DNA of 64,000 nt, from positions 17,814-81,813 of the forward strand of contig NZ_FOGL01000021.1 in the NCBI RefSeq assembly GCF_900111195.1, in the 5' to 3' direction. Source of the stretch: Gracilibacillus ureilyticus. GTDB taxonomy: Bacteria > Bacillota > Bacilli > Bacillales > Amphibacillaceae. The position numbers and the translations under genes are program-made. Below are positions 1-8,169 of this stretch, one piece after another; position 1 is the first letter of the stretch; each line of letters starts with the position of its first letter. The notes beneath the pieces were generated by a model that was given only the letters and a program-made list of their open reading frames with translations, was not told the DNA's origin and made no database searches.

Positions 1-108
1 CAGGCGAGAGCGCAGAAAATCGATTGGGACAAAGATGGTAATCCAGTATTCGGCAAACCTGTCCCTGATGACAGATGGACACCTAAGACACCAGATGTTT
101 TAAAATAA
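1..108 (+). CDS. C-terminal end of a GH43-like glycosidase (partial)
   Basis: An open frame runs in from the left edge and ends at TAA (106-108), giving 35 residues. It contains ARAQKIDWDKDGNPVFGKPV, which resembles the closing strand of family-43 glycosidases (arabinofuranosidase/xylosidase type), where a pattern like 'A-Q-x-I-x-W-D-x-D-G-x-P-x-F-G-x-P' is common. Only the tail is visible, so the substrate cannot be stated. It lies 16 bp upstream of a LacY-family sugar symporter on the same strand, which fits an oligosaccharide-use operon. The assignment rests on this short motif and the neighbour. Confidence 0.55.
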   Translation, partial: QARAQKIDWDKDGNPVFGKPVPDDRWTPKTPDVLK

Positions 109-124
109 GAAGGAGTAGACAACC

Positions 125-1378
125 ATGAACAATCTTAAACAGTTAAAATTTTGGAATTTCGGCGGGATATATTATTTTTACTTCATGATATGGGCATTAA
201 TTTTCGCCTTTTTACCTTTTTGGTTAAATAAAACAGCCCACCTTGATACAAGTGTTTCCGGACTGGTATTCTCAGCGATGGCAATCACTGCCCTTATTCT
301 GGAACCGCTCTATGGTATTATCCAGGATAAACTGGGCTTGAAAAAATATCTATTTGGTTTTGTTGTATTATGTCTTTTATTTATCGGACCATTCGTACAA
401 TTTGCATTCATTCCTTTGCTTGAAATCAATGCAATATTCGGTGCGATCGTCGGCGGGGCCTATTTAAGTTTATGTCTTAATGGCGGTGTTGGGGTTGTCG
501 AAGCTTATATGGAGAGATCCACACGTGCCAGCAACTATGAATATGGACATGTCCGTTTATTTGGTTCCCTTGCGGGTGGTACGGCTGCATTTATTGGTGG
601 TATTATGTTCGTCCGCAATCCATACAGCATTTTCTGGGCATGTACAGTATCAGCAGTAATTCTTGGTGTGCTTTTATGGACATTGCGTGTGAAGAAAGAA
701 GAAAAAGAAGCAGTTCATTCACCTGAAGTAACAGAAGAAGAAACACCTGTAACAAAGGAAAACATCCTCAATGTATTCAAGAACCGAAGCTTCTGGGGAT
801 TCTGTATTATGATGATTGGTATTGCTACAATGTTTGATGTATTTGATCAGCAGTTCCCTAATTATTTTGCAAGCTTTTTCAGTGATGCATCAAGAGGTGA
901 GCTTGTTTTCAGCCGGATTGCTTCTGTACAGGTTTTCCTTGAAGCGGGTTTTATGGTATTAGCACCATGGTTTATTAACAAAATTGGTGCGAAGAATGGT
1001 CTGATTCTGGCAGGTATTGTCCTGTTTGTCCGTGTAATAGGCTCCGCATTCTTAACAGAAATCTGGATGCTTGCTACATGGAGACTTTTAGCAGCAATTG
1101 AAATGCCGTTAATGTTAGTTTCTATTATGAAGTACATTACGAGTGTATTTGATGTGCGTTTATCAGCAACTGTATATATGCTTGGCTTCAACTTTGCAAA
1201 ACAGGTAGGTATCTCGATCTTCTCCTTTGTAATGGGTTACTTATACAACCTTATCGGTTTCCAGAGCGGATATGTCGTATTGTCTATCATTATTCTAGTA
1301 TTTGTTATTGCTGGGGCAATGATTATGAGAAGTGAGAAGTTTTATAACGACAGTAACAGGAAGCTAGCTGCTGCCTGA
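125..1378 (+). CDS. LacY-family oligosaccharide:H+ symporter (MFS)
   Basis: A 417-residue protein of the oligosaccharide:H+ symporter family, with 12 predicted membrane segments and the usual charged central loop (about 188-215). It aligns with E. coli LacY almost without gaps (NFGGIYYFYF, DKLGLKKYL, FDVFDQQFPNYFASFF, FKYIT-like end). By eye, LacY Glu126 and Arg144 are kept at the same numbers, and Arg302 and Glu325 appear as Arg303 and Glu326. LacY Glu269 is replaced by Val270 and His322 by Ala323, so the substrate is probably not lactose. AAGGAG precedes the ATG. The upstream glycosidase remnant suggests import of plant-derived oligosaccharides. The family call is firm; the substrate is unknown. 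Confidence 0.88.
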   Translation: MNNLKQLKFWNFGGIYYFYFMIWALIFAFLPFWLNKTAHLDTSVSGLVFSAMAITALILEPLYGIIQDKLGLKKYLFGFVVLCLLFIGPFVQFAFIPLLEINAIFGAIVGGAYLSLCLNGGVGVVEAYMERSTRASNYEYGHVRLFGSLAGGTAAFIGGIMFVRNPYSIFWACTVSAVILGVLLWTLRVKKEEKEAVHSPEVTEEETPVTKENILNVFKNRSFWGFCIMMIGIATMFDVFDQQFPNYFASFFSDASRGELVFSRIASVQVFLEAGFMVLAPWFINKIGAKNGLILAGIVLFVRVIGSAFLTEIWMLATWRLLAAIEMPLMLVSIMKYITSVFDVRLSATVYMLGFNFAKQVGISIFSFVMGYLYNLIGFQSGYVVLSIIILVFVIAGAMIMRSEKFYNDSNRKLAAA

Positions 1379-1396
1379 CGAAGAAAATAATTTACG

Positions 1397-1435
1397 GCCA
1401 CCTGCCCGATTTGAAAAGGCGCAGGTGGTCTTTCT
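1397..1435 (+). terminator. Rho-independent terminator
   Basis: CCACCTGC and GCAGGTGG form the core of a roughly 10-bp stem followed by TCTTTCTTT. It sits between the convergent symporter and thioesterase genes. Confidence 0.75.
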
Positions 1436-1948
1436 TTATTCCCACGGTGTCTCAATATGAAGATTTTTCGCTAACTCTTTACTCGCTTTTCTTCTTTTTT
1501 TCCTTGCTTCAACACGGTCTTTGGCTGTTTCATACAGGTATTTCTCTTCCTCCGATTCAGGAATTACATTGGGGACTTGAACCGGCTTACCCTCTTCATT
1601 TAGTGCAACAAAGGTCAAAAATGCGGTTGCCGCAATTGTCCGTTCTCCTGTGAGCAAATTCTCTGCAATCACTTTAACAAATACTTCCATTGAACTTCTT
1701 CCTGTCCATGTGACAAACGATTCCAAGCAGACAGAATGGTTGGGAGGGATCGGAACAAGGAAATCGACAGAATCCGTCGAAGCAGTTACAATCGGGCTTC
1801 TCGCATGCCTCATAGCAGATATTGATGCGATATCATCAATATAGCTCATTAATTTCCCGCCAAAAAGTGTTCCATTGTTATTCGTATCTGTTGGAAAAAC
1901 ATGACTAATTTTAACAGCACGTGATTCCTTACTATATACATCTCTCAT
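1436..1948 (-). CDS. ykhA: Acyl-CoA thioesterase, YkhA-like (hotdog fold)
   Basis: A 170-residue single-hotdog acyl-CoA hydrolase that cleaves acyl-CoA to free acid and CoA in the cytosol. Family signatures are visible: N-terminal FPTDTNNNGTLFGGKLMSYID (the catalytic Asp/Asn and GG-K helix region), then TASTDSVDFLVPI and ATAFLTFVALNEEGKP. The track start at 1957 would be GTG. I prefer the ATG at 1948 because AGGTGA lies at proper spacing before it. The C-terminus is rich in Lys/Arg, as in the Bacillus homologue. It is a single-gene unit facing the symporter. Confidence 0.88.
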   Translation of the reverse strand: MRDVYSKESRAVKISHVFPTDTNNNGTLFGGKLMSYIDDIASISAMRHARSPIVTASTDSVDFLVPIPPNHSVCLESFVTWTGRSSMEVFVKVIAENLLTGERTIAATAFLTFVALNEEGKPVQVPNVIPESEEEKYLYETAKDRVEARKKRRKASKELAKNLHIETPWE

Positions 1949-2087
1949 TGCTATCACCTATTTCCGTAAATATTAATCGCCGGTATTCGAAACAATAATG
2001 AAGTAAGCCTAGTATAACACCTTTGCTGTAAAAGTATGATTGTTCCTGCCTTATGGTGGAGCGTACTTCTTGGATTCTCTCGTTTAT

Positions 2088-2395
2088 TGATGATTAAACA
2101 CCCTTTATTTTTCATAACTTCCTGGAATTCCTTCCTTCTGATGATTAAACACTCCTTATTCTTCTCAAACTCCTCGGTCTTCCTTTCTTCTGATGATTAA
2201 ACACTCCTTATTCTTCTCAAACTCCTCGGTCTTCCTTTCTTCTGATGATTAAACTCCTCTTATTCTTCTCAACTTCCTCGATCTCCTTCCTTCTGATGAT
2301 TAAACTCCTCTTATTCTTCTCAACTTCCTCGATCTCCTTCCCTCCGATGATTAAATGTCTCTTATCCTTCCGTACTCATCAGTTTTCGTAGCTCA
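2088..2395. repeat. 51-52 bp tandem repeat array A (six units)
   Basis: The anchor TGATGATTAA recurs at 2088, 2139, 2191, 2243, 2294 and (as CGATGATTAA) 2345, giving steps of 51, 52, 52, 51 and 51 bp. The units are pyrimidine-rich on the plus strand (CTCCTTATTCTTCTCAA and similar). The middle four are the most alike and the ends are degenerate. The array fills most of the 550-bp gap between the divergent thioesterase and thioredoxin-like genes. No promoter-like or coding feature was recognised inside it. Confidence 0.85.
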
Positions 2396-2499
2396 TCAAA
2401 ATTACTTCTGAAACTTTCCTTGAGAGCAAATTAATTGAATAAACCGCCTCAAATTTGGTATCGTTTTCATAAGAGAATATCAGATAGGAGGAATTAGGA

Positions 2500-3081
2500 A
2501 TGGCTTTTACATTGGAACTTGGAGAAAAGGCGCCGGATTTTCATCTTCCCGCTACAGATGGCCAGTCATATCGTTTGTCAGATTTTAATGATGCTAAGGT
2601 TCTCGTTGTTTTCTTTACTTGCAATCATTGTCCTTTCGTAATTGGTTCAGATGAAGTGACACGGGCGACGGCAGAAAAGTTCGCTGATCAGGGTGTTCAG
2701 TTTGTTGGCATTAATTCCAATAGTGCGAAAACGAATCCTAGTGACTCATTTGAAGGAATGGTAAAACGAATGAAAGAGAATTATTTCCCATGGGTCTACC
2801 TTCATGATGAATCACAAGATGTGGCGAAAGCATATGGGGCATTAAGAACACCACACTTCTATGTATTTGATCAAAACCGGGAACTTATTTACACCGGTCG
2901 TGCTTTAGACAATCCACGTGAATCAGAAAAAGCAACAGTTAACGATCTGGAAAATGCACTGACAGACCATTTGGCAGGAAGGAAAGTTTCTGTACCATTA
3001 ACGAACCCTCTCGGCTGTAATGTGAAATGGGATGGAAAAGACGCACACTGGATGCCGGCAGAGGCATGTGATCTTGTCTAG
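2500..3081 (+). CDS. Thioredoxin-like / PRX-like1 redoxin
   Basis: A 193-residue cytosolic redoxin of the AhpC/TSA-like fold ('PRX-like1' group). Features in order: [14 protein letters not shown] at the N-terminus, the active-site stretch [10 protein letters not shown] (about residues 42-51, a CxxC flanked by His and Pro), the cis-Pro region [10 protein letters not shown], and a C-terminal extension ending with GCNVKWDG. The extra conserved Cys in GCNVKW is typical of this group. The exact reductant and substrate are unknown for the family. TAGGAGGAATTAGGA gives an excellent ribosome site. It is monocistronic, with repeat array A upstream. Confidence 0.85.
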   Translation: MAFTLELGEKAPDFHLPATDGQSYRLSDFNDAKVLVVFFTCNHCPFVIGSDEVTRATAEKFADQGVQFVGINSNSAKTNPSDSFEGMVKRMKENYFPWVYLHDESQDVAKAYGALRTPHFYVFDQNRELIYTGRALDNPRESEKATVNDLENALTDHLAGRKVSVPLTNPLGCNVKWDGKDAHWMPAEACDLV

Positions 3082-3100
3082 CCTTTTGATTAATTAATAT

Positions 3101-3134
3101 GCCAGTCACCTGTTAAGTCTGACAAGTGACTGGC
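3101..3134. terminator. Hairpin terminator between convergent genes
   Basis: GCCAGTCAC pairs with GTGACTGGC (9 bp), and TGT/ACA extends the stem inside. It is followed by ATTATTC and probably serves both converging genes. Confidence 0.6.
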
Positions 3135-3156
3135 ATTATTCATGAACTCAATTCAA

Positions 3157-4536
3157 TCAGTAAAGTTTCCCATGACGATAAAGGATTGTTGCCAGCTTGG
3201 TAATCGCCAGAATATAGCAATTATCCCTTAATGGATGAGGGTCTCCAAAAAAATCTGGTAACAGGGAGTCCATCGTCTGCTTCATTTTGTCGTACAGTTT
3301 TTCAAAAACTTCTGATTCGCTGTAAAACTGTGTCTGACGTCCCTGAAGCCATTCATAATAGGAAACAATCACACCACCCGCATTTGCGAGAATATCCGGA
3401 ATCACAATAGATGCACGCTTATTCAGCACTTCATCCGCTTCCCCGCTTACTGGAGCGTTGGCACCTTCTACAATTACCTTTGCTTTTACCTTTTCCACGT
3501 TATCCTCACGTATTTGGTTACCTGTTGCTGCAAGGATAAGGATATCTGTGTCGATATACAGGATTTCATCCCGGTCCATGATCTCGGCCTTCACGCCGGC
3601 TTCTGCTAGTTCCTGTTCAGATAATGGCAGCTCACGATCTCTGCCTGTAGTATATTTTACTAACTGTGGTATATCCAGACCTTCTTCATTATATAAGGTG
3701 ACGTTACGGTCGCTTACGGCAATCACCTTATTATTCAGCTTATGACAGTTATAGGCATCAAGCGCCGCAACGGAACCTACATTTCCGAAACCCTGAACAG
3801 CTAGTTCAAGCGGCTTGTCAGCCAGTGACAACGCTGTCTTGGCAAACGGACTGTTCATTTCCTGCAGCCATCTCTGATTCTTTTTGACAAAGTCATGCAT
3901 TAAATACTGCAGCGTAAAATAAACACCCTTTCCGGTTGCTTCTCTTCTGCCGAGGGATCCGCCATTTCCCACACTTTTACCTGTAAAACTACCTAAGTAT
4001 GGGTGACCCGGGTTAATGCTCTTATACTCTGCCATCATCCAGTCCATCTCACGTGCACTTGTACCCATGTCAGGTGCAGGTATGTCTTTATCAGGACCGA
4101 TAATATCACTAAAGTTCCGCACATATTTTTTACAAATCTGCAGAATCTCCTGTACACTGAATTCCCTCGGGTTAATGGAAATCCCGCCTTTTCCTCCGCC
4201 AAACGGAACTTCATGCAGGGCATTCTTCAATGTCATTAATGATGCAAGGTTCGTCACTTCCTCTTCATTAACCGATTCATGGAAGCGAATTCCTCCTTTA
4301 TAAGGTCCGAGCGTATTATTATGCTGAATCCGGAATGCCGGAATTCGTACAATTTCCCCGTTATCCATTGAAATGCGCAGGAAAGATTTATGAATATGAT
4401 TCGGTGTGGAAAGAATTGCTGATATGGAGCGGAATGCTTTTTCACGATCTTTATCCTCCAGATCGGGTAAAAAACTTTTTTCATTCATTAGCGCATCTAG
4501 TGAATTTTTGACGATCATGCCTGTATTCTTTGCCAT
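3157..4536 (-). CDS. Glu/Leu/Phe/Val dehydrogenase family protein (divergent glutamate dehydrogenase)
   Basis: A 459-residue amino-acid dehydrogenase, probably converting glutamate to 2-oxoglutarate with NAD(P). Recognisable parts are RIQHNNTLGPYKGGIRF, the substrate-binding lysine motif PFGGGKGGI, GPDKDIPAPDMGT, and the Rossmann motif QGFGNVGS followed by VIVEGANAPV. It is longer than the usual Bacillus GudB/RocG (about 425 residues). An extra segment lies between the domains (around the stretch after TGKGVYFTLQYL), and the C-terminus is different (FGDPHPLRDNC). The track start at 4584 lacks a ribosome site; AGAGG precedes the ATG at 4536. It stands alone and may be a paralogue rather than the housekeeping enzyme. 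Confidence 0.85.
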   Translation of the reverse strand: MAKNTGMIVKNSLDALMNEKSFLPDLEDKDREKAFRSISAILSTPNHIHKSFLRISMDNGEIVRIPAFRIQHNNTLGPYKGGIRFHESVNEEEVTNLASLMTLKNALHEVPFGGGKGGISINPREFSVQEILQICKKYVRNFSDIIGPDKDIPAPDMGTSAREMDWMMAEYKSINPGHPYLGSFTGKSVGNGGSLGRREATGKGVYFTLQYLMHDFVKKNQRWLQEMNSPFAKTALSLADKPLELAVQGFGNVGSVAALDAYNCHKLNNKVIAVSDRNVTLYNEEGLDIPQLVKYTTGRDRELPLSEQELAEAGVKAEIMDRDEILYIDTDILILAATGNQIREDNVEKVKAKVIVEGANAPVSGEADEVLNKRASIVIPDILANAGGVIVSYYEWLQGRQTQFYSESEVFEKLYDKMKQTMDSLLPDFFGDPHPLRDNCYILAITKLATILYRHGKLY

Positions 4537-4760
4537 TTCGATACCTCTTTTCACCATATATTCTTTTAAAAAAACCAGCCACAAAGGGTTATTATAATTT
4601 ATGCCTTTCTTCGGCTAATCATGAGAAGAACAAAAACTGTGTCTAGAAAACTATTAACCTATTTATATTATTTAAAACCTTTTTCACGTGAAACATCTGA
4701 TAACCATATGTATGGAAAGCATGTCCACATTCCAACCCGACTCCTTTAGTCGACTGAATT

Positions 4761-5564
4761 TTATCTAATCAACCCACTAAGAACCATGAGTACATTGATA
4801 AAAACATGCCAGATAACCGCAGGAAATATACTGTTTGATCTGACAGTAACTGCACCGAAGAACAACCCGCCTGCGATAAATGCAATAGAGGCACCCCAGG
4901 AAAAGCCGAGCGAATAATGCTGAAGGCCAAAACCGGCACTTGTGATAATCACTGCCCAAACGCTTCCCAGCGCCCTCGTAAAATGACTGAGAAGGAGTCC
5001 CCGCCATATGATTTCTTCCAGCATAGCGTTAATAAGAGCAAAGGAAAGGGCGAAAAGCCAAATTTCTTCAAGACGTGGACCGTTCATTATGATAAATGGT
5101 AAAAATACGAGCATATTAGTGATCATTGCAATCGGAAGAAACACACTAACCTTCACCTGATGACTGTGTGATCCTGGCAGTGGAATCCGCAATATTGCTC
5201 CCCAGTCCGGCTTTCTCCATAAATCAGTAAAAGGCAGATTAGAAAAAAGTGATGTGAGAATTAGCGGGATGATAATAAAGAACAGTGCCAGCCTGTTTTG
5301 TATTATAGAAGTTCCCACATCATCCGTATCTGTTAACAAATTCTGGGTTACGTAACTGTAGATAAAAAATCCTGCCCCAAATGCAAGTGTCGATAAAACA
5401 AACAATTTCATCGATTTATTGAAAAAGAATAGAAGTAAACAAAATCCAGTTGCTATTGCCAAGCCGTAATGCTTTAATTGCAGCAGGGCCAGGAGTGTAA
5501 CAAAGAAGAACAGTGATGTAAATTTGTATGAGATGCCAGAATGTCTGTACCATTTATTCTTCAT
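4761..5564 (-). CDS. CPBP-family intramembrane metalloprotease (CAAX/Abi)
   Basis: A 267-residue membrane protein with seven to eight hydrophobic segments. The conserved glutamate motif EEIIWRG (about residues 188-194) and two later His motifs (FGLQHYS and AVIWHVFIN) are those of the Rce1-like CPBP family, with the acid and histidines presumed to bind the metal. Such proteins are used in bacteriocin immunity or secretion and in peptide maturation; the substrate here is unknown. It follows a small Arg/Lys-rich protein by 21 bp on the same strand, so the two are probably co-transcribed. Confidence 0.85.
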   Translation of the reverse strand: MKNKWYRHSGISYKFTSLFFFVTLLALLQLKHYGLAIATGFCLLLFFFNKSMKLFVLSTLAFGAGFFIYSYVTQNLLTDTDDVGTSIIQNRLALFFIIIPLILTSLFSNLPFTDLWRKPDWGAILRIPLPGSHSHQVKVSVFLPIAMITNMLVFLPFIIMNGPRLEEIWLFALSFALINAMLEEIIWRGLLLSHFTRALGSVWAVIITSAGFGLQHYSLGFSWGASIAFIAGGLFFGAVTVRSNSIFPAVIWHVFINVLMVLSGLIR

Positions 5565-5585
5565 TACCCGTCAGGCTCCTTCTTC

Positions 5586-5894
5586 TTAGTCTCTTCCGCT
5601 CCGTCTCTTTACACGTCTTTTTGACTTTACACGCCTCTTTGATTGGAACCTGCTTTCAGACTGTGTGTTGTACACTGTAGTAAGCGCTGATTCAACCAGT
5701 TCCTCTAAAGGTAATTGCTCCAAAACCGTAGTAAGGGTCTGTGTCATTTTGGATGCTGAGGATTGCTGTTCGTTATCTCCATCTTCTGTTTGCAGTTCCG
5801 CTGTTTCCAGTTTATCTATTTCTTTTTGAATAAATTCCTTCAATTCTCCGTCCGCAATAGATTTTGCATTTGCTTTTACTTCATTTTGATCCAA
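5586..5894 (-). CDS. Small protein with a strongly basic C-terminal tail, unknown
   Basis: A 102-residue protein that I do not recognise. The first 40 residues are acidic and helical (DGELKEFIQKEIDKLETAEL). A Ser/Gln-rich linker and a second helix (LEQLPLEELVESALTTVY) follow. The last 20 residues are almost all Lys/Arg/Ser and include a duplicated KRRVK, suggesting binding to nucleic acid or an acidic surface. The start is taken as TTG at 5894 because AAGGAGGT sits 7 nt before it; the ATG at 5924 has no ribosome site. It is 21 bp upstream of the CPBP protease and divergent from two small genes, next to the PaaK/DAHP cluster. Confidence 0.7.
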   Translation of the reverse strand: MDQNEVKANAKSIADGELKEFIQKEIDKLETAELQTEDGDNEQQSSASKMTQTLTTVLEQLPLEELVESALTTVYNTQSESRFQSKRRVKSKRRVKRRSGRD

Positions 5895-6060
5895 CAGGAT
5901 TACCTCCTTAGTTTTCAAATTCACTCTCCCTATCTATATGCAGGCATGCCGGATTTGTCTGGACGGTAGCGGAATTAAGTAAAGAATAGTCCGGTACCTA
6001 TAAGAACCCGGGATATGATACATATACTAAACTATTCGAAAAAGGCAGGAGTGTAGTTGA

Positions 6061-6321
6061 ATGAACTTAAAAGACATGGGGCACGGTGACAGAATTTTAT
6101 ACATTCTTGGTATGAGCTTATGTGGAGTGATTTTCTTTGTCATCATTGTTGGTGTAATTGTCGCCCTGTTTATCCCGGGGAATCGGCCGGCGCAGACCGA
6201 AATAACTGATTCCTCCCCAAATAAAGCAGCTAAGCCTAAGCCGGAAGCAAATAGTGACGGACGGAGACTGAAGGAGAAAAGTCAATGGCATCAGAAAGAA
6301 GTGCGGGATAAAGGATCCTGA
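6061..6321 (+). CDS. Small single-pass membrane protein, unknown
   Basis: An 86-residue protein with one hydrophobic segment (about residues 14-38, LGMSLCGVIFFVIIVGVIVA) and a cytoplasmic-type tail rich in Pro, Lys and charged residues. GGAG lies 9 nt before the ATG. It is followed 13 bp later by another small gene on the same strand, forming a two-gene unit divergent from the basic-tail protein. No family was recognised. The location beside the aromatic biosynthesis operon suggests, but does not prove, a shared role. Confidence 0.65.
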   Translation: MNLKDMGHGDRILYILGMSLCGVIFFVIIVGVIVALFIPGNRPAQTEITDSSPNKAAKPKPEANSDGRRLKEKSQWHQKEVRDKGS

Positions 6322-6334
6322 GGAGGGGAAGCAG

Positions 6335-6604
6335 TTGACAAAAGGCAATCAATCAAATTCCGGTATGTTTCAAAAAATAAAGCTTGGATTTGCTTCTTTT
6401 ACCGGGAATTATATGGATGCAGTGAAAAAGGGTGCCAATATTGCCGAGAAAGAAATTATCAAAACGATGGAAAGCCGTAACAGCCAATCATTTGATATTG
6501 GGTTACTGAAATTGTACGGAGCGGTAAAAAAGGGTGTAGTGCATGCGATGAAGCAAATGGTCGCTTTTATGGTGGAGGCTCTTGAACAAATGAAGGATAA
6601 ATAG
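6335..6604 (+). CDS. Small amphipathic helical protein, unknown
   Basis: An 89-residue protein starting at TTG (6335) after AGGAGGGGAAGCAG. It is predicted to be nearly all helix (YMDAVKKGANIAEKEIIKTM, then GAVKKGVVHAMKQMVAFMVE), with alternating hydrophobic and charged faces and Met-rich patches, somewhat phasin-like in appearance. No known domain was recognised. It is the second gene of a two-gene unit and faces the DUF98-like gene. Confidence 0.65.
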   Translation: MTKGNQSNSGMFQKIKLGFASFTGNYMDAVKKGANIAEKEIIKTMESRNSQSFDIGLLKLYGAVKKGVVHAMKQMVAFMVEALEQMKDK

Positions 6605-6669
6605 CATTCATAGCTTCCCATAAAAAAAGCAATGGCTGACTTCCCTCATTTAAGCCAACCATTTTACTA

Positions 6670-7260
6670 TTACTCTTCTTTACTCAACCGTTTGATATCT
6701 TTTTGTAAACGGTGCGGAATAATGTCCGGATTAAAATATTCCACCATTTGTATTCCTGGGTTCTGTCCAAAATAAATGTAATATTTTTTATACGGAATAA
6801 TGGTGGGAAGGCTGGAAAATTGGACATTTACCGGCCGCTGAAAAAGGTCGGCTGCTTTCGCCTTGTGGATCCACCCGTATTCAAATGGTTGTCTGAATGT
6901 GCGCATTCCGTGAGAACTCATTACTTTACCTATTCCTTCCTGTTGATTGGCAATACTTTCAAACAATGACTGTGGGACATTTTTGGAATAAACTACTGCT
7001 ATATTATGGGATACGACAAAGCCGCTGTCTTCACCGACTAAAATGGATTCGCGAATATAATACGGTGCTCCTGAGCTTTGACCAAGTTTTTTGGCATCTG
7101 TTTCATCGATTTGTTCCTGCCGGATCAGCTGCACCCTTACTTTTTCGTTCAGCATTGTTTCCAGCAAATCTGTTGTCCTCCCATCTGTTACTAAAAGAGG
7201 GCCAAAGATTATTTTTTGTAAAACATCCATCACATTTCGCTTATGTGCCGAGTTTTCCAT
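6670..7260 (-). CDS. DUF98-like putative chorismate lyase (4-hydroxybenzoate-forming)
   Basis: A 196-residue protein resembling the chorismate pyruvate-lyase (UbiC/DUF98) fold. It has TDGRTTDLLETMLNEKV at the N-terminus, YYIRESILVG with the Arg/Glu pair expected near the carboxylates, VSHNIAVVY, and the 'IGKVM' turn before FRQPFEYG. Such enzymes convert chorismate to 4-hydroxybenzoate and pyruvate. The family match is from memory of motifs, not an alignment. It is last in an operon after a DAHP synthase (39-bp gap), and TGGAGGCG precedes the ATG. Bacillaceae use menaquinone, so ubiquinone synthesis is an unlikely purpose. A UTRA-like ligand-binding role is the main alternative. Confidence 0.68.
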   Translation of the reverse strand: MENSAHKRNVMDVLQKIIFGPLLVTDGRTTDLLETMLNEKVRVQLIRQEQIDETDAKKLGQSSGAPYYIRESILVGEDSGFVVSHNIAVVYSKNVPQSLFESIANQQEGIGKVMSSHGMRTFRQPFEYGWIHKAKAADLFQRPVNVQFSSLPTIIPYKKYYIYFGQNPGIQMVEYFNPDIIPHRLQKDIKRLSKEE

Positions 7261-7299
7261 ATTCTCGCCTCCAATAGAAAACTTCTCTGCCCGACGAGT

Positions 7300-8127
7300 T
7301 TAGCGGAACAAGCCGGAATCGCAGAGGCCCTTCCAAAATGCCTGAAATTCTTCCATATTAAGCTGCTGTTTCGAATCGGAAAGAGCTTTAGAAGGGTTTG
7401 GGTGCATTTCAATCATTACCCCATCCGCACCTGCTGCAAGGCCAGCCTTTGCGCATGGAAGCATAATATCTTTTCTTCCTGTAGAATGGGTAACATCAAC
7501 AAGGACTGGAAGATGGGTCTCCTGCTTTAAAATAGGAACAGCGGAGATATCCAACGTGTTGCGAGTAGCTTTTTCAAAAGTTCGGATTCCGCGTTCCATT
7601 AGCATCACCTGGTCATTTCCCCTGTCGAGAATATATTCTGCTGCAAATTTAAACTCCTCTATTGTGGCGGAGAGCCCCCGTTTCAGGAGGACTGGCTTCT
7701 GTGTTTGCCCGACAGCCCTTAACAGGTCAAAGTTCTGCATGTTCCTGGCACCAATCTGAAAAATATCTATATAACGGGCAGCTGTTTCTATCTGACCAGG
7801 AGTCATGACTTCACTGATTGTCACCATCCCAGTCTTATCCGCAACCTCTTTCATCATTTTCAGTCCATCCTCCCCAAGCCCCTGGAAATTGTATGGGGAA
7901 GTCCTCGGTTTGAATGCACCGCCTCGTAAAATCGTCACCCCCGCTTTTTTTAAGGCAGCGGCAACTGTCTCCAGCTGTTCCTTTGACTCAATGGAGCAGG
8001 GGCCCGCGATCAGCGTATGACGGGATCCGCCAATCTCCGTTCCCTTTACCCGTATAATCGTATCTTCGCTTTGATGTTCACGGCTAACAAGGAGCGGCGA
8101 TTTGTCTCGTTTTACTTTATCACTCAT
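7300..8127 (-). CDS. 3-deoxy-7-phosphoheptulonate (DAHP) synthase, catalytic domain only
   Basis: A 275-residue class I-beta DAHP synthase that joins phosphoenolpyruvate and erythrose-4-phosphate, the first step of the shikimate pathway. Motifs: [58 protein letters not shown] and [11 protein letters not shown] (metal and substrate residues intact). It starts almost directly at the barrel. The Bacillus housekeeping AroA has about 90 extra N-terminal residues (AroQ chorismate mutase) that carry feedback inhibition, and these are absent here. Its place between PaaK-like enzymes and a chorismate-lyase-like gene suggests a dedicated, probably less inhibited, supply of chorismate. Confidence 0.93.
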   Translation of the reverse strand: MSDKVKRDKSPLLVSREHQSEDTIIRVKGTEIGGSRHTLIAGPCSIESKEQLETVAAALKKAGVTILRGGAFKPRTSPYNFQGLGEDGLKMMKEVADKTGMVTISEVMTPGQIETAARYIDIFQIGARNMQNFDLLRAVGQTQKPVLLKRGLSATIEEFKFAAEYILDRGNDQVMLMERGIRTFEKATRNTLDISAVPILKQETHLPVLVDVTHSTGRKDIMLPCAKAGLAAGADGVMIEMHPNPSKALSDSKQQLNMEEFQAFWKGLCDSGLFR

Positions 8128-8169
8128 GATACACGATCCTTTCTTTCGATCAGATTTTGAACCAGTCTA

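Noticed and set aside
6604..6669. Terminator AATGGCTGAC/GCCAACCATT between convergent genes
   Set aside because: The stem has two mismatches in ten pairs; too weak to list as a feature.
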